DNA from: Paraburkholderia bryophila | Lineage (GTDB): Bacteria > Pseudomonadota > Gammaproteobacteria > Burkholderiales > Burkholderiaceae | Direction: 5' to 3' | Length of the DNA stretch: 64,000 nucleotides | NCBI RefSeq assembly: GCF_003269035.1 | Contig: NZ_QLTK01000006.1 | Location: 248,001 to 312,000 of the forward strand | In this document: positions 18,031 to 28,635 of the stretch, piece after piece | How the letters are laid out: each line of letters opens with the position of its first letter | Position numbering within the stretch: position 1 is the stretch's first letter | Notes under the pieces: model-generated | Databases searched by the model: none | What the model was told of the DNA's origin: nothing | The model's input: only the letters and a program-made list of their open reading frames with translations | Program-made: the position numbers and the translations under genes

Positions 18031-19137
18031 ATGCGAGTCATCATTGCAGGCGGCGGCATCGTCGGACTGACGGCGGGTATCGCGTTCAAGGCGATCGGCT
18101 GGGACGTGCTGGTATGCGAACAGGCACCGGAGATTCGTGCGGCGGGCGCGGCCATCGGCTTGTGGCGCAACGCGCTGGACGTATTCTCGGAGGTCGGTGT
18201 GGGCGATGCGATCCACGAATTCGGCATGCCCATCGAAACATGGTTCTACGATGCCGCCGGCGCGCGCTTCAGGGCACCCGGCTTCGAGTTGGCCGATCAT
18301 GAATTTCTGCTGGTGCCGCGTCCCGAGTTGAATCGCTTGCTGGCCGCGGCGGTCGGGCTAGAGAACATTCGCGTCGACACCCGTGTCGCGGCGTTCGAGG
18401 AACGCGCGGATCACGTCGCGGTGAGCTTGAGCGACGGCACGCTCGAACACGCCGATCTGCTGCTGGGCGCGGATGGCGCCTACTCGGCGGTGCGTGCGCA
18501 ACTGGTGCCCGGCTATGCCGCTCGCGAGCACATAGGTCACCACGTATGGCGCGGCATGCTAGCCGCGGGCGACGAACCCGCCGAAGGCTCGGTCCTTACC
18601 GTCGGGCATCGACGCACGCGCGGCGGCTACACGCGCACATACGGCGATCAGGTCGTCTGGATGGTGAATCAGTTCGACAGTGCGACGCCCGTCGGCACGA
18701 AGAAGGAAGAGGCCTTGCTGCGCGCCGCGAATCTCAACGACAACGGCTGGAGCGATCCGCTGGTGAAACTGATCGAGCGGACGCCGGAAGCGCAGATCCT
18801 GCACAACCCGATCATGTTCGTGCCCGCGCTGCCGCGCTGGACGTCCGCGCGCGTCGCGCTGATCGGCGATGCGGCGCATGCGCTCTCGCCGCATATCTCG
18901 GCGGGCGGCACGCTAGGCGTGGAGGATGTGCGCGTGCTGATTCAGGCGCTGCGCAAACACGATGCACTCGCAGCGGCTCTCCCGGCGTATGAAAGCAACC
19001 GGATGCCTCACTACGCGCGCGTACACGAACTGGCCTACGCCGTGGAGCTGGCGCAAGACGCCCGCGAATACGCGCGGGAATACGCCCGCTTCAGCCACTG
19101 GATGCTCAACGACGACTACCAGGCGTCGCGCGCATGA
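18031..19137 (+). CDS. FAD-dependent aromatic monooxygenase (salicylate-hydroxylase-like)
   Basis: 368-residue group A flavoprotein hydroxylase. The FAD-binding fingerprint GGGIVG opens the protein (7-12), the DG motif is GADGAYSAVR and the second FAD motif is ALIGDAAHALSPH; an arginine for NADPH contact follows the DG motif. The ribosome site AAGGAG supports the ATG. Family members hydroxylate salicylate-like aromatics, p-hydroxybenzoate or quinolones, or inactivate tetracycline-like drugs; the substrate cannot be told from sequence. Single-gene unit, possibly under a TetR-type repressor (palindrome at 17904). Confidence 0.87.
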   Translation: MRVIIAGGGIVGLTAGIAFKAIGWDVLVCEQAPEIRAAGAAIGLWRNALDVFSEVGVGDAIHEFGMPIETWFYDAAGARFRAPGFELADHEFLLVPRPELNRLLAAAVGLENIRVDTRVAAFEERADHVAVSLSDGTLEHADLLLGADGAYSAVRAQLVPGYAAREHIGHHVWRGMLAAGDEPAEGSVLTVGHRRTRGGYTRTYGDQVVWMVNQFDSATPVGTKKEEALLRAANLNDNGWSDPLVKLIERTPEAQILHNPIMFVPALPRWTSARVALIGDAAHALSPHISAGGTLGVEDVRVLIQALRKHDALAAALPAYESNRMPHYARVHELAYAVELAQDAREYAREYARFSHWMLNDDYQASRA

Positions 19138-19212
19138 ATTCGACCGGTCAGGCCGAACGGCCGCTATTTCACGCAGCGGCTCGTCCGGCTTGTCCGGCTC
19201 AGGCAGCGATTA

Positions 19213-19722
19213 TCAGTACGCGCCCATGTAGTCGCGCTTGCCGATCTCGACACCGTTGTGGCGCAGAATCGCGTACGCCGTGGTGACGTGGAAGAAGAAC
19301 TGCGGCAGACCGTAGTGCTGCAGATAGGCGCTGCCCACCAGCTTCTTCTCTTTCGGCGTGCCGGGACGCAGCACGATTTCCTTGTTCTCGCTGCCTTCGA
19401 ATTGCGCGGCCTCGAGCGTGCCGATGTACGTCAACGCCTTGGCGAGCAGCGCCTGCAGGTCGGCGAACGTGACTTCCGTGTCGGGCCACGACGGCACTTC
19501 CACGCCGGCGAGGCGCGAGCTGACGCCCTTGCTGAAGTCGGCGGCGATCTGTACCTGGCGCACCAGCGGGAACATGTCCGGGAACAGGCGCGCCTGCAGC
19601 AATGCGTTCGGCTCGATGTTGCGTTCGGTCGCGTGGGCTTCGGCTTTCTTCAGCACTTCGGACAACGCGGTCAGCATCTGCTTGAAAACGGGAACGGATG
19701 CGCTGTACATGGAATTCGTCAT
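19213..19722 (-). CDS. DUF1993-family protein
   Basis: 169 residues from the ATG at 19722 (AAAGAG upstream). The family, predicted to be helical and related to DinB-like bundles, is recognised by the N-terminus MYSASVPVFKQMLTALSEVL, the mid-protein ARLFPDMFPLVRQVQIAAD and the C-terminal LQHYGLPQFFFHVTTAYAIL with RHNGVEIGKRDYMG. No function is established. It converges with the monooxygenase gene and is divergent from katG; the 358-bp gap to katG shows no gene. Confidence 0.85.
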   Translation of the reverse strand: MTNSMYSASVPVFKQMLTALSEVLKKAEAHATERNIEPNALLQARLFPDMFPLVRQVQIAADFSKGVSSRLAGVEVPSWPDTEVTFADLQALLAKALTYIGTLEAAQFEGSENKEIVLRPGTPKEKKLVGSAYLQHYGLPQFFFHVTTAYAILRHNGVEIGKRDYMGAY

Positions 19723-20053
19723 GGTTACTCTTTCATTCGAGGTTGGAGGCCGGCGCGGGAAATGCCGCATCGGCCAGGAGTAGGGGCGGGTAAACGAGCG
19801 GGCTCGTGTAGCGCGGCTCGGCCAAGGCTGCATGCGCCGACGATCATGGCACCTCGACGGCGTCTTCCTGGCACCGGACGAGCGCATGAAGCGCCGGAAG
19901 ATTACCATTGTGTGGCCCAACTATGTCATGCGGAACCGGCCTTAGTTTTTATTGATGCGCTGCCATCAAATAAAGCTATTTCCGCCCGGCGTTGCCTGAC
20001 ACTACGATGTGAGCAAGGCGCATTGCCTGTACCCCACACAGGCCGAGTCGTAG

Positions 20054-22264
<2,211 letters not shown>

Positions 22265-22330
22265 AGCGGGCGTTGTGGTGGACTGTTGTGATGGGCATTG
22301 GACCGTAGCGGTTCGATGCTGAAGCAAAAA

Positions 22331-22359
22331 CGGCTGATCGCAAGATCAGCCGTTTTTTT
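22331..22359 (+). terminator. Intrinsic terminator of katG
   Basis: Stem CGGCTGATC / GATCAGCCG with a GCAA loop and a run of seven T residues; the upstream A-run extends the pairing. It starts 67 bp after the katG stop. Confidence 0.93.
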
Positions 22360-22425
22360 ATTGCGCGCCGGGCGGTGTGCCGGTGAGCCGCTATCATCGT
22401 CGTTCGTCCCCCAGGAGAACAAAAG

Positions 22426-22908
22426 ATGCAGCGACCGGAATTCATCAAACACTGGACCGAACTGGAAGAACCCAACGCGCACTCCTATAGCGGCTCCGAC
22501 GAGTTGATGGCAATCGACTCGCCGCTATCCGCCGCGTTGGGCATTACGCGCATTGGTATTCATCATGTACGGCTTTTGCCGGGGCGGCGCTCTTCGTATC
22601 CGCACTGCGAAAGTACCGAGCAGGAATTCGTCTACGTGCTGCACGGCACGCCCGATGTGTGGATCGACGGTGTGCTTCATCCGCTGGTCGAGGGCGACTC
22701 GGTGGGGTTTCCGTCGGGCACCGGGATCTGCCATACGTTCATCAACAATAGCAAAGAAGAAGTCCGGTTGATGGTAATCGGCGAGCGTCCGCGCGCCGAC
22801 AACCTGATTCACTATCCGCTCAATGAGGCGCACCTGAAAACGCGCACGGATCAATGGACGGACTGGCCGAGCCGACCGCTCGGGGACCATGACGGCATGC
22901 CGGATTAG
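22426..22908 (+). CDS. Cupin-domain protein
   Basis: 160 residues with one conserved cupin barrel. Cupin motif 1 is visible around RSSYPHCESTEQEFVYVLHG and motif 2 around SVGFPSGTGICHTFINNS, giving His and Glu residues suited to metal binding. The ending (HYPLNEAHLKTR...WPSRPLGDHDG) resembles a group of uncharacterised proteobacterial cupins. A clear AGGAGA site precedes the ATG. Stand-alone gene between the katG terminator and a convergent LprI-like gene; reaction unknown. Confidence 0.85.
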   Translation: MQRPEFIKHWTELEEPNAHSYSGSDELMAIDSPLSAALGITRIGIHHVRLLPGRRSSYPHCESTEQEFVYVLHGTPDVWIDGVLHPLVEGDSVGFPSGTGICHTFINNSKEEVRLMVIGERPRADNLIHYPLNEAHLKTRTDQWTDWPSRPLGDHDGMPD

Positions 22909-23034
22909 GACGGAAGCTCGCCAACGGCAATTTGCCGGGCGGTGGACGCGATGAAAAGAGTCCGCGGCACGTTTTCGTCTTTGAAGAAGACAGCAATGCG
23001 CGCGTTGCCTTTCGAACCGGTCACGCCGTCTGGT

Positions 23035-23535
23035 TTACTGCGCGCTCGCGGTCGTTGCATTCGCAACCGCCGCGCCCTTCATTTTCCGCACCGCGTCGGC
23101 CGCCGAAGGCGCCAGGTTCTGTTTGGCCAGCGACGCATCGAACGCTTCGCTGCGCGCGCGTTTCGCCTGTTCGTAATCGGCGTCCAGTTCGGCGATCCGC
23201 CGGTCGTACCAGCTTTTCACGCAAGCCTGATCGTTGCAGTGATGTTGCCGCCACAACCATTGCTGGGTGCGTGCGGCTTCGAGCGCGCCGGCGTCGAGTG
23301 TGGTGTCTCGGGCCTGTTGCCATGCCGTGGCGAGACGGTCGTCCAATGCCGACAGAGCGGGGTCCTTGCAGACGATCTTTTCCGATGCCGACGACTTGCC
23401 GTTGCACTTGAAACTCGCCGCCGACGCATCCGCGGCAAGGGTCGCGCCGGCGATCAACAGACCGATCGAGAATAACGCGGACGGTTTCGCGAGGCGTTGA
23501 AGCGTGGAAGAGAAAACAGGTTTGAAAGTGGACAT
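23035..23535 (-). CDS. Exported LprI/DUF1311-like protein
   Basis: 166 residues with an N-terminal export signal (ALFSIGLLIAGATLAADASA) and a mature part of LprI type: SFKCNGKSSASEKIVCKDPALSALD, then QQWLWRQHHCNDQACVKSWYDRRIAEL. The four cysteines are spaced as in this family and probably form disulfides. Mycobacterial LprI inhibits lysozyme, but most proteobacterial members have no proven role. It ends in a low-complexity Ala/Thr tail. Monocistronic; the 250 bp to tonB hold a short GGTGCT-type simple repeat (about 23757-23780) and no gene. Confidence 0.78.
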   Translation of the reverse strand: MSTFKPVFSSTLQRLAKPSALFSIGLLIAGATLAADASAASFKCNGKSSASEKIVCKDPALSALDDRLATAWQQARDTTLDAGALEAARTQQWLWRQHHCNDQACVKSWYDRRIAELDADYEQAKRARSEAFDASLAKQNLAPSAADAVRKMKGAAVANATTASAQ

Positions 23536-23787
23536 GCCGAGCCTCTATTCAGGTAAGTAACCAGGCTGACGCGTGGCGCGAAATAGCCGTACCTGCCGCC
23601 ACGCATTCAGGAATGCGATTGCCGCGTCGGCAGAATAGGGCGAGCGCGAATTTGCGATTGACGGAGAACGCGGCGTGATCCGGAGGTGATTACAAGAAAT
23701 TGCTTTTTGTCTTCGCTGCTACAGGTCGAGGAGCTTGCGCTCGCGTTAGCGTTCGTGCTGGTGATGGTGCTGGTGCTGGTGCGGCGT

Positions 23788-24513
23788 TCAATCCACATTG
23801 AAATGCACGCGAATGTCCTGTCGGCTTTCGACCGGATGGCCCGTCTGCATGGCCGGTGAGAAGCGCCATTTGTGCAGCACTTCAAGCAGGATCTGGTTGA
23901 GACGCGGGTTCGGCGTGGGCCTGATGAGATCGACGTCGATCGAGCCGTCGGAGTGAATCGTGAAGCGTGCGGTCGCAACCGTTTGATAGGCCTGCTCGCG
24001 TAGATCGTCGGGTAGGTCGGGTAAGGGTTGTGCAATGGGGTGTGCAGCCGTGTCGCCCGTCGATGCGTTCTGTTTTTCGTCGGCTGGCGCTGGCGGAGCA
24101 TGCGTAGCCGATTCGGCCGTCGGCCCCGATTCGCTCGTTGCCGACGGCGGACTCGACACGGTGCTCACCGTGTTTTGAGCTGGACGTGCATCGGCAGGCT
24201 TCGGCGCGATGTGTTGCGGCAATGCATCAGGGCGAGGCGCGACCGGTTTCGCCGGCTTGACTACCGGTTGATTCGCCGCGCGCAGGACGTGACTTACCGG
24301 CTCTTTCGGCTGCGGAGCAGGCGGAGGTTCGAGTTCCACCACGCGCATTTCCAAGGGTGGCTCGTGCGGCGGCACCGGCGCCGACGTCCCCAACCAATGG
24401 CCCAGCGCAACGAGAACCGTAAACCAAACCAGCGCCGCAACGACAACCGCCAACACCATTCGCATGGTCGGCGCAGCGTCGATAAAACCCGCCAAACGCA
24501 TCCGGCTACTCAC
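23788..24513 (-). CDS. tonB: Energy transducer TonB
   Basis: 241 residues. A single N-terminal membrane helix (MVLAVVVAALVWFTVLVALG) is followed by a Pro-rich periplasmic spacer (about 45-150: PPPAPQPKEP, VVKPAKPVAPRP) and the C-terminal TonB domain (ATARFTIHSDGSIDVDLIRP, LHKWRFSPAMQTG). It transmits proton-motive force to outer-membrane receptors. The GTG start overlaps the exbD stop by 3 bp (24506-24513 shared), so it is coupled to exbD; an ATG four codons on is an alternative. It is the last gene of the receptor-exbB-exbD-tonB operon, so it is probably dedicated to that receptor. Confidence 0.92.
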   Translation of the reverse strand: MSSRMRLAGFIDAAPTMRMVLAVVVAALVWFTVLVALGHWLGTSAPVPPHEPPLEMRVVELEPPPAPQPKEPVSHVLRAANQPVVKPAKPVAPRPDALPQHIAPKPADARPAQNTVSTVSSPPSATSESGPTAESATHAPPAPADEKQNASTGDTAAHPIAQPLPDLPDDLREQAYQTVATARFTIHSDGSIDVDLIRPTPNPRLNQILLEVLHKWRFSPAMQTGHPVESRQDIRVHFNVD

Positions 24514-24904
24514 GATGAACCGCTACCAGAAAATGCGCCGCCCCGGCCCGGCGCGCGGCCAGCATCGCCTGAACGACCACGCCATGACCCGCGGCATCGT
24601 CGGCGGCGATTATGACATCGCCATCGGCTTGCAGCAGACGTTTGACGGTCGGCTCGACCTGATCCTCCGACACGCGCTGACGATTGACGAACACGTCGTT
24701 GTGGCTGTCCACCGAAATAGTCAGCGGCTCATGCGCACTCATCTTCTGCGCTTGCCCGACCGGCAGCGTGATCTTGACCGCGTCGAGCCGCTGCATTGCC
24801 AGCGAAGCCAGCATGAACGTGGCCAGCAGAAAGAACATCACATCGATCATCGGAATGATTTCGATGCGACCGCGCCTGGCCGCGCGCGAGCGCTTGAATT
24901 TCAC
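24506..24904 (-). CDS. exbD: ExbD biopolymer transport protein
   Basis: 132 residues. The single membrane helix contains the essential Asp in EIIPMIDVMFFLLATFML, and the periplasmic part has the ExbD/TolR style (PLTISVDSHNDVFVNRQRVS, GDVIIAADDAAGHGVVVQAM). The start is a GTG whose last bases overlap the exbB stop (GTGA), a classic coupling arrangement. A much longer open frame runs upstream of it but is only antisense-like composition; the ExbD family start is here. Works with ExbB as the proton channel powering TonB. Confidence 0.93.
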   Translation of the reverse strand: MKFKRSRAARRGRIEIIPMIDVMFFLLATFMLASLAMQRLDAVKITLPVGQAQKMSAHEPLTISVDSHNDVFVNRQRVSEDQVEPTVKRLLQADGDVIIAADDAAGHGVVVQAMLAARRAGAAHFLVAVHRE

Positions 24905-25548
24905 GGCTGCGCTCCTGCGTCCGTGGCGGTAAGACGCACTTCGCTGAGCCGCGCATTCGCGAACGATTCGAGTTCGTCCATCAGACGCTCGAGCCGGCGC
25001 GAAAAATAGTTGAACGCAAACAGCGCGAACAGCGCAACCACGAGCCCGATCGCGGTCGCCACCAGCGACTGCGCGACGCCGCCGGTCACACCGCCCGGAT
25101 CGACGAGTCCTGAGCCGCCGAACAACTGGAACGAATGCATCATGCCGACGATCGTGCCGAGCAAACCCAGCAAAGGCGCCGCGGTCACAATGGTTTCGAG
25201 CACCCAGAAGCCCTTGCTCATCTCGCGCTCGATCTGCGAGGCCAAGGCTTCCGCCCTGGCCTCGCGCAACCAGAGCGGCGCCGACGGATCGGGCGTCCAC
25301 GGTGAGTTCATGCGCCTGAACGCGTTCTGCCTGGCGGCTTCCTTCAGGCGCTCTTCCCAATCGATACGCGAACCCGGCATGCCGATTTCGTCGGCGTTGC
25401 GTATTGCCGTGGGCAAACGTCCAAAGCGCAAAAATACATAGGCACGATCGAGCACGATCGCCACCGCCAGCACGGCCAGGATCGTGAGCGGATAGATGAC
25501 CCATCCGCCCACGCGTACCGCCGCCAGGATATTCGTCCAATCTTGCAT
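24901..25548 (-). CDS. exbB: ExbB/TolQ-family proton channel
   Basis: 215 residues with the MotA/TolQ/ExbB topology: one helix near residue 20-35 (GWVIYPLTILAVLAVAIVLD), a cytoplasmic loop, and two helices near the C-terminus (TIVTAAPLLGLLGTIVGMMH and LVATAIGLVVALFALFAFNY). The conserved GLLGTVxGM-like turn is present. It begins 27 bp after the receptor stop and overlaps exbD. With ExbD and TonB it forms the inner-membrane motor for the receptor. Confidence 0.93.
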   Translation of the reverse strand: MQDWTNILAAVRVGGWVIYPLTILAVLAVAIVLDRAYVFLRFGRLPTAIRNADEIGMPGSRIDWEERLKEAARQNAFRRMNSPWTPDPSAPLWLREARAEALASQIEREMSKGFWVLETIVTAAPLLGLLGTIVGMMHSFQLFGGSGLVDPGGVTGGVAQSLVATAIGLVVALFALFAFNYFSRRLERLMDELESFANARLSEVRLTATDAGAQP

Positions 25549-25575
25549 GACCGACCTCTTCGCTCCCTGACCGTT

Positions 25576-27732
25576 TTAGAAATGCTTGGTGATGCCGGCA
25601 TAGACGGCGAAATGCGGACCGTACTGCGGCGCACCGACGCCGATGCCCGAGCCGTCGCGCAACTCGTACACGCGGTTGAAGGCGTTGATCAGCATCAGGC
25701 GTGCATCGAATTTGCCGACCAGCGGCTGGTTGAAATGCTGGATCACGCCGAGATTGACCTGCGCGTAGACCGGCAGGCGATCGGTGTTGGCAAAGCCGCT
25801 GCGCAGGCCGGTGCCGACGAGGCCGTCGAACGTGAAGGTGGTTCGGCCGAGATCGTAGGTGCCACCGAACGACGCGGTGATGCGCTGATCGTGGTCCAGG
25901 TACACCCAGTGGCTGTTGATGTAGGCCAACTCGGTCGGGTCGAAATTGAATTGCGCGGAATCGATCTGCGTGCCCTGCGCGCGGCTGTAAGCGAGATTCA
26001 GATACGCGGACGCGTTGTCCTGTTTGTAGTTCGCCGTGAACTCGAGACCGTACACGCGCCCGAGCCGATAGTTGAACGGCGTATAGATGAGCGCGGAACC
26101 GAATTGCCCTTCGTCGAGCAGGTTGGTGGATTTCTTGTAGTACGCGTCGAGGCCGATCGTCACGTTCGAACCGAGCCGCTGCGTCACGCCGAGATCGAAA
26201 TAGTGGCTGCGTTCGGGCTGCACCGGATCGTTCAGACTCGACGGACTCTGGTTGGTCGTCCCATTGAAGCGGCTGATGGTCGAGCCGGATACCAGTTCGA
26301 AAGCGGGCGGCGTGAAATAGCGCGCGTAGCCGGCGTGAAACGTCGTGGTCGGTGTGAGTGCGTAGACCAGTCCGATGCGCGGGCTCAACTGACTCGCGCT
26401 CACATACTCGTCCATCTTGTCGTAACGCAGGCCGTAATTGAGCGTGAGCTTGCTGGTGAGTTTCCACTCGTCCTGAACGTAAGCGCTATACAGGTAGCCG
26501 GTTTTGCTGCTCGAGTCCGGAATATTGAAAGGCTGGTCGGAGGCCTGGGTGCCGGTGCTGTCGGTGGCGAATACGTTCACGCTGTCGTTGAACACCGCAT
26601 GTTCCTGCTGGAAGAACACGCCGGCGCGGATCGTATGTTTGTCGTTCAGCCGCCATGTGGTGTCCACCTGCGCGCCATTCGCCGAGTTGCTGTGAAAGTC
26701 CTGCGACGCCACGCCGTTGAACAGCAGATCGCCCACCGGATCCGGATTGAACTGGGTGCGCGTGTAGCGGGTGAACAGCGCGACCTGATAGTCCAGCGCG
26801 CCGCCGTTGGTGCCCTGCAACGCGACCACCGCGAAGTTGTTCAGCTCGGATTGCGTTTCGTTCAATTGACTCGAATTGAACGTGTTGTTGCCGTTCAACG
26901 TGAAGTTGGTGGCCAGCCCCGGCGTGTTGGGAATTTCGAACTGGTTGCTGGTGGTGCCGAACATCAGGCTCACGCGCGTGAGCGGGTTGATGATGTACGA
27001 CATGTAGCCGAACGCGTCGCCCTGACGCGTGTGGTCGTGAATGGCGTTCGCGCTGGAAGTCGGATTCTCGATGCCGAGATTGTTGACGCCGAGCGAGCCG
27101 CTGAAGTAGTAGCTGAACGGACCTTGCGTGCCGAACACGTCGGCGCTGGTCTTGAGCGTTTGATGGCTACCGCCGAACACGCTGACGGAGCCGCCGTCGC
27201 CGGCGTCGCCCGACTTCGTGCGAATGTCCACTACGCCCGCGGTGCGATAGCCGTACTGCGCCGGCAGCGCGCCGGTCAGCAGATTCACCTGATCGATGAT
27301 GCGCGTATCGAGCGCCTGCCCGAAGCCGCTGATCGGCTCGGGAATGATGATGCCGTTGATCCGGTATTGCAGATTGGCGTGGTCGCCGCGTACGTGCAAC
27401 TGCCCGTACGAGTCGCTGGCCACGCCGGGCGCTTGCAGCAGCACCTGATTCAACGGCGTGTCCTGGCCTGCGGGCAGCGCGTCGATGTCGGCCTGGCTGA
27501 AGCGATACACGCTGCTGCCGGTCTCCGGCAACAAGCCGTTGCGCGCGCGATCGAGCCGCCTGGCGTTCACCTGCACGTCGAGCGTGTCGCTCTTCGCGAG
27601 CTTGCCGACGGGTTTGTCCGCCTTGTCGGTAACAGCGCCGGTCGCTGGGCTTTCATCGGTTGCGGCATGGGCATGAGCGGCGATAGCGAACAGCAGCAAA
27701 GCTGCATGAGAGACACGCGTGCGGTTTTTCAT
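25576..27732 (-). CDS. TonB-dependent outer-membrane receptor
   Basis: 718 residues from the ATG at 27732, the first start giving a signal peptide (HAALLLFAIAAHAHA). A plug domain (about 60-190: LNQVLLQAPGV, LHVRGDHANLQYRINGIIIP, QYGYRTAGVVDIRTKSG) is followed by a 22-strand type barrel (DEWKLTSKLTLNYGLRYD, LSPRIGLVYALTPTTTFHAG) ending in the terminal Phe that outer-membrane proteins need. First gene of its own exbB-exbD-tonB operon. The promoter carries a Zur-like box, so zinc (or a zinc chelate) is the most likely ligand, by inference; the barrel lacks obvious His-rich loops. No clear Shine-Dalgarno precedes the start. Confidence 0.92.
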   Translation of the reverse strand: MKNRTRVSHAALLLFAIAAHAHAATDESPATGAVTDKADKPVGKLAKSDTLDVQVNARRLDRARNGLLPETGSSVYRFSQADIDALPAGQDTPLNQVLLQAPGVASDSYGQLHVRGDHANLQYRINGIIIPEPISGFGQALDTRIIDQVNLLTGALPAQYGYRTAGVVDIRTKSGDAGDGGSVSVFGGSHQTLKTSADVFGTQGPFSYYFSGSLGVNNLGIENPTSSANAIHDHTRQGDAFGYMSYIINPLTRVSLMFGTTSNQFEIPNTPGLATNFTLNGNNTFNSSQLNETQSELNNFAVVALQGTNGGALDYQVALFTRYTRTQFNPDPVGDLLFNGVASQDFHSNSANGAQVDTTWRLNDKHTIRAGVFFQQEHAVFNDSVNVFATDSTGTQASDQPFNIPDSSSKTGYLYSAYVQDEWKLTSKLTLNYGLRYDKMDEYVSASQLSPRIGLVYALTPTTTFHAGYARYFTPPAFELVSGSTISRFNGTTNQSPSSLNDPVQPERSHYFDLGVTQRLGSNVTIGLDAYYKKSTNLLDEGQFGSALIYTPFNYRLGRVYGLEFTANYKQDNASAYLNLAYSRAQGTQIDSAQFNFDPTELAYINSHWVYLDHDQRITASFGGTYDLGRTTFTFDGLVGTGLRSGFANTDRLPVYAQVNLGVIQHFNQPLVGKFDARLMLINAFNRVYELRDGSGIGVGAPQYGPHFAVYAGITKHF

Positions 27733-27871
27733 CGTTATGGAGGTGGTGTTGGCGACCAGGTGGAAGCGTTGTCCGTCTCGTCGACGGTCGTCCTGGTTTT
27801 TTGCGGACGAACGCGATCGGCGTGATTGGTCTGGATCACGTGACGTCCCGGCTGGCGTCCGGGGCAAATAA

Positions 27872-27886
27872 TGTTATAACATTACA
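27872..27886. promoter_or_regulatory. Zur-like box at the receptor promoter
   Basis: TGTTATAACATTACA differs at one position from the zinc-uptake-regulator consensus I know from Neisseria (TGTTATDNHATAACA). It sits within a 16-bp perfect palindrome TAATGTTATAACATTA (27869-27884) covering the -10 element of the receptor operon. Binding would repress when zinc is plentiful. Assignment to Zur is an inference. Confidence 0.55.
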
Positions 27887-27900
27887 TTGAAAATTAACAA
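27873..27900 (-). promoter_or_regulatory. Sigma-70 promoter of the receptor-exbBD-tonB operon
   Basis: Minus strand: TTGTTA (27895-27900), 16-base spacer, TATAAC (27873-27878). The -10 element lies inside the palindrome, giving a leader of about 130 bases to the receptor ATG. Confidence 0.55.
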
Positions 27901-27979
27901 CGAAAACTTAAGCGGTGTTGTTTCGGCGGGAAGAGCACGGAGGGGAACGGGAGGGCGGCGCGACGAGCGTGTGCGGCGA

Positions 27980-28410
27980 GGTGTGAAATTGTCCGTGCCG
28001 CCGAGTTTCGCCGCCAAGTGGTTCGCCCCGCGCATGGCGAGCTTTCTGAAGCGCTATCCGGATGTGGCGCTGGATCTGACCACGTCGACTGCGTTTGTGG
28101 ATTTCGAGCTCGACGGCGTCGACCTGGCGATCCGCTATTTCAACGGCGAGGATCCGACGCTCACGGTAGAAAACTGTGCACGGACGAAGCGCACGTGTAT
28201 GGCGCGCCGGATTACATGAAGCGTCTGAAGATACGGCATCCTGACGATGTGAGGAAGGCGACGCTGCTGCATAACACGCTGCATCCGCACTGGTCGCCGT
28301 GGCTCGGTAAGTTCTCGCGTTTGTCCGCTGAACAGATCGCGTCGATTCCCGGGATTCAGTTCGATCGATCGCTGATCGCGATCGACGCTGCCGTGCGCGG
28401 ACAGGGGCTT
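27980..28410 (+). pseudogene. LysR-family regulator remnant (no HTH, frameshifted)
   Basis: The effector-binding half of a GcvA-like LysR protein is readable in two frames: VKLSVPPSFAAKWFAPRM to NGEDPTLTV in one, then KLCTDEAHVYGAPDYMKRL to IAIDAAVRGQGL in the other. Adding a single A to the short A-run at about 28169-28174 restores one continuous frame (TLTV-E-K-LCTDEA). The DNA-binding N-terminus is missing, its place taken by the receptor promoter region, and beyond 28410 the LysR similarity stops. It is therefore a truncated, frameshifted relic. It may once have been the divergent regulator of the neighbouring receptor operon, or debris of a rearrangement. Confidence 0.8.
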
Positions 28411-28570
28411 ATCGATGAAGCGCATACCGCGCTGCGCCGAGCTTCTTCGACTTCCCGCAAAGCCTTGTACAGCAAGGCTGCCAAACGTTTGCGATATTTC
28501 CTCGGACAAACCCGGATATTAAAGAAATGCGGCATGCATGTCGTTATCCCATGAAATAAGTCAGGACCAT

Positions 28571-28607
28571 CGGGCACCCGCGCAGCCGGCCGCGCATGGG
28601 TTGCCCG
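28571..28607. other. Imperfect hairpin upstream of the cNMP-FliG gene
   Basis: CGGGCA-CCC-GCGC pairs with GCGC-GGG-TGCCCG with small bulges across 37 bases. It ends 28 bp before the TTG start of the next gene and has no T-run. It could be a 5' leader structure or a weak terminator of upstream transcription. Confidence 0.35.
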
Positions 28608-28635
28608 AGGAATCAGCTCTACGGGGGAATGAATC

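Noticed and set aside
23757-23780. GGTGCT-type repeat as a mobile-element end
   Set aside because: It is a short simple repeat beyond the tonB stop with no terminal inverted repeats or transposase nearby.
24506-26467. Single long minus-strand frame of about 650 codons ending in ExbD
   Set aside because: Only the last 132 codons read as ExbD; the rest lies out of frame across exbB and the receptor. The GTG overlapping the exbB stop is the real start.
25543-27825. Very long open frame (about 760 codons) on the plus strand opposite the TonB-dependent receptor
   Set aside because: It mirrors the receptor gene; its translation is rich in Arg, Ala and Val with no domain, as expected antisense to a GC-rich gene.
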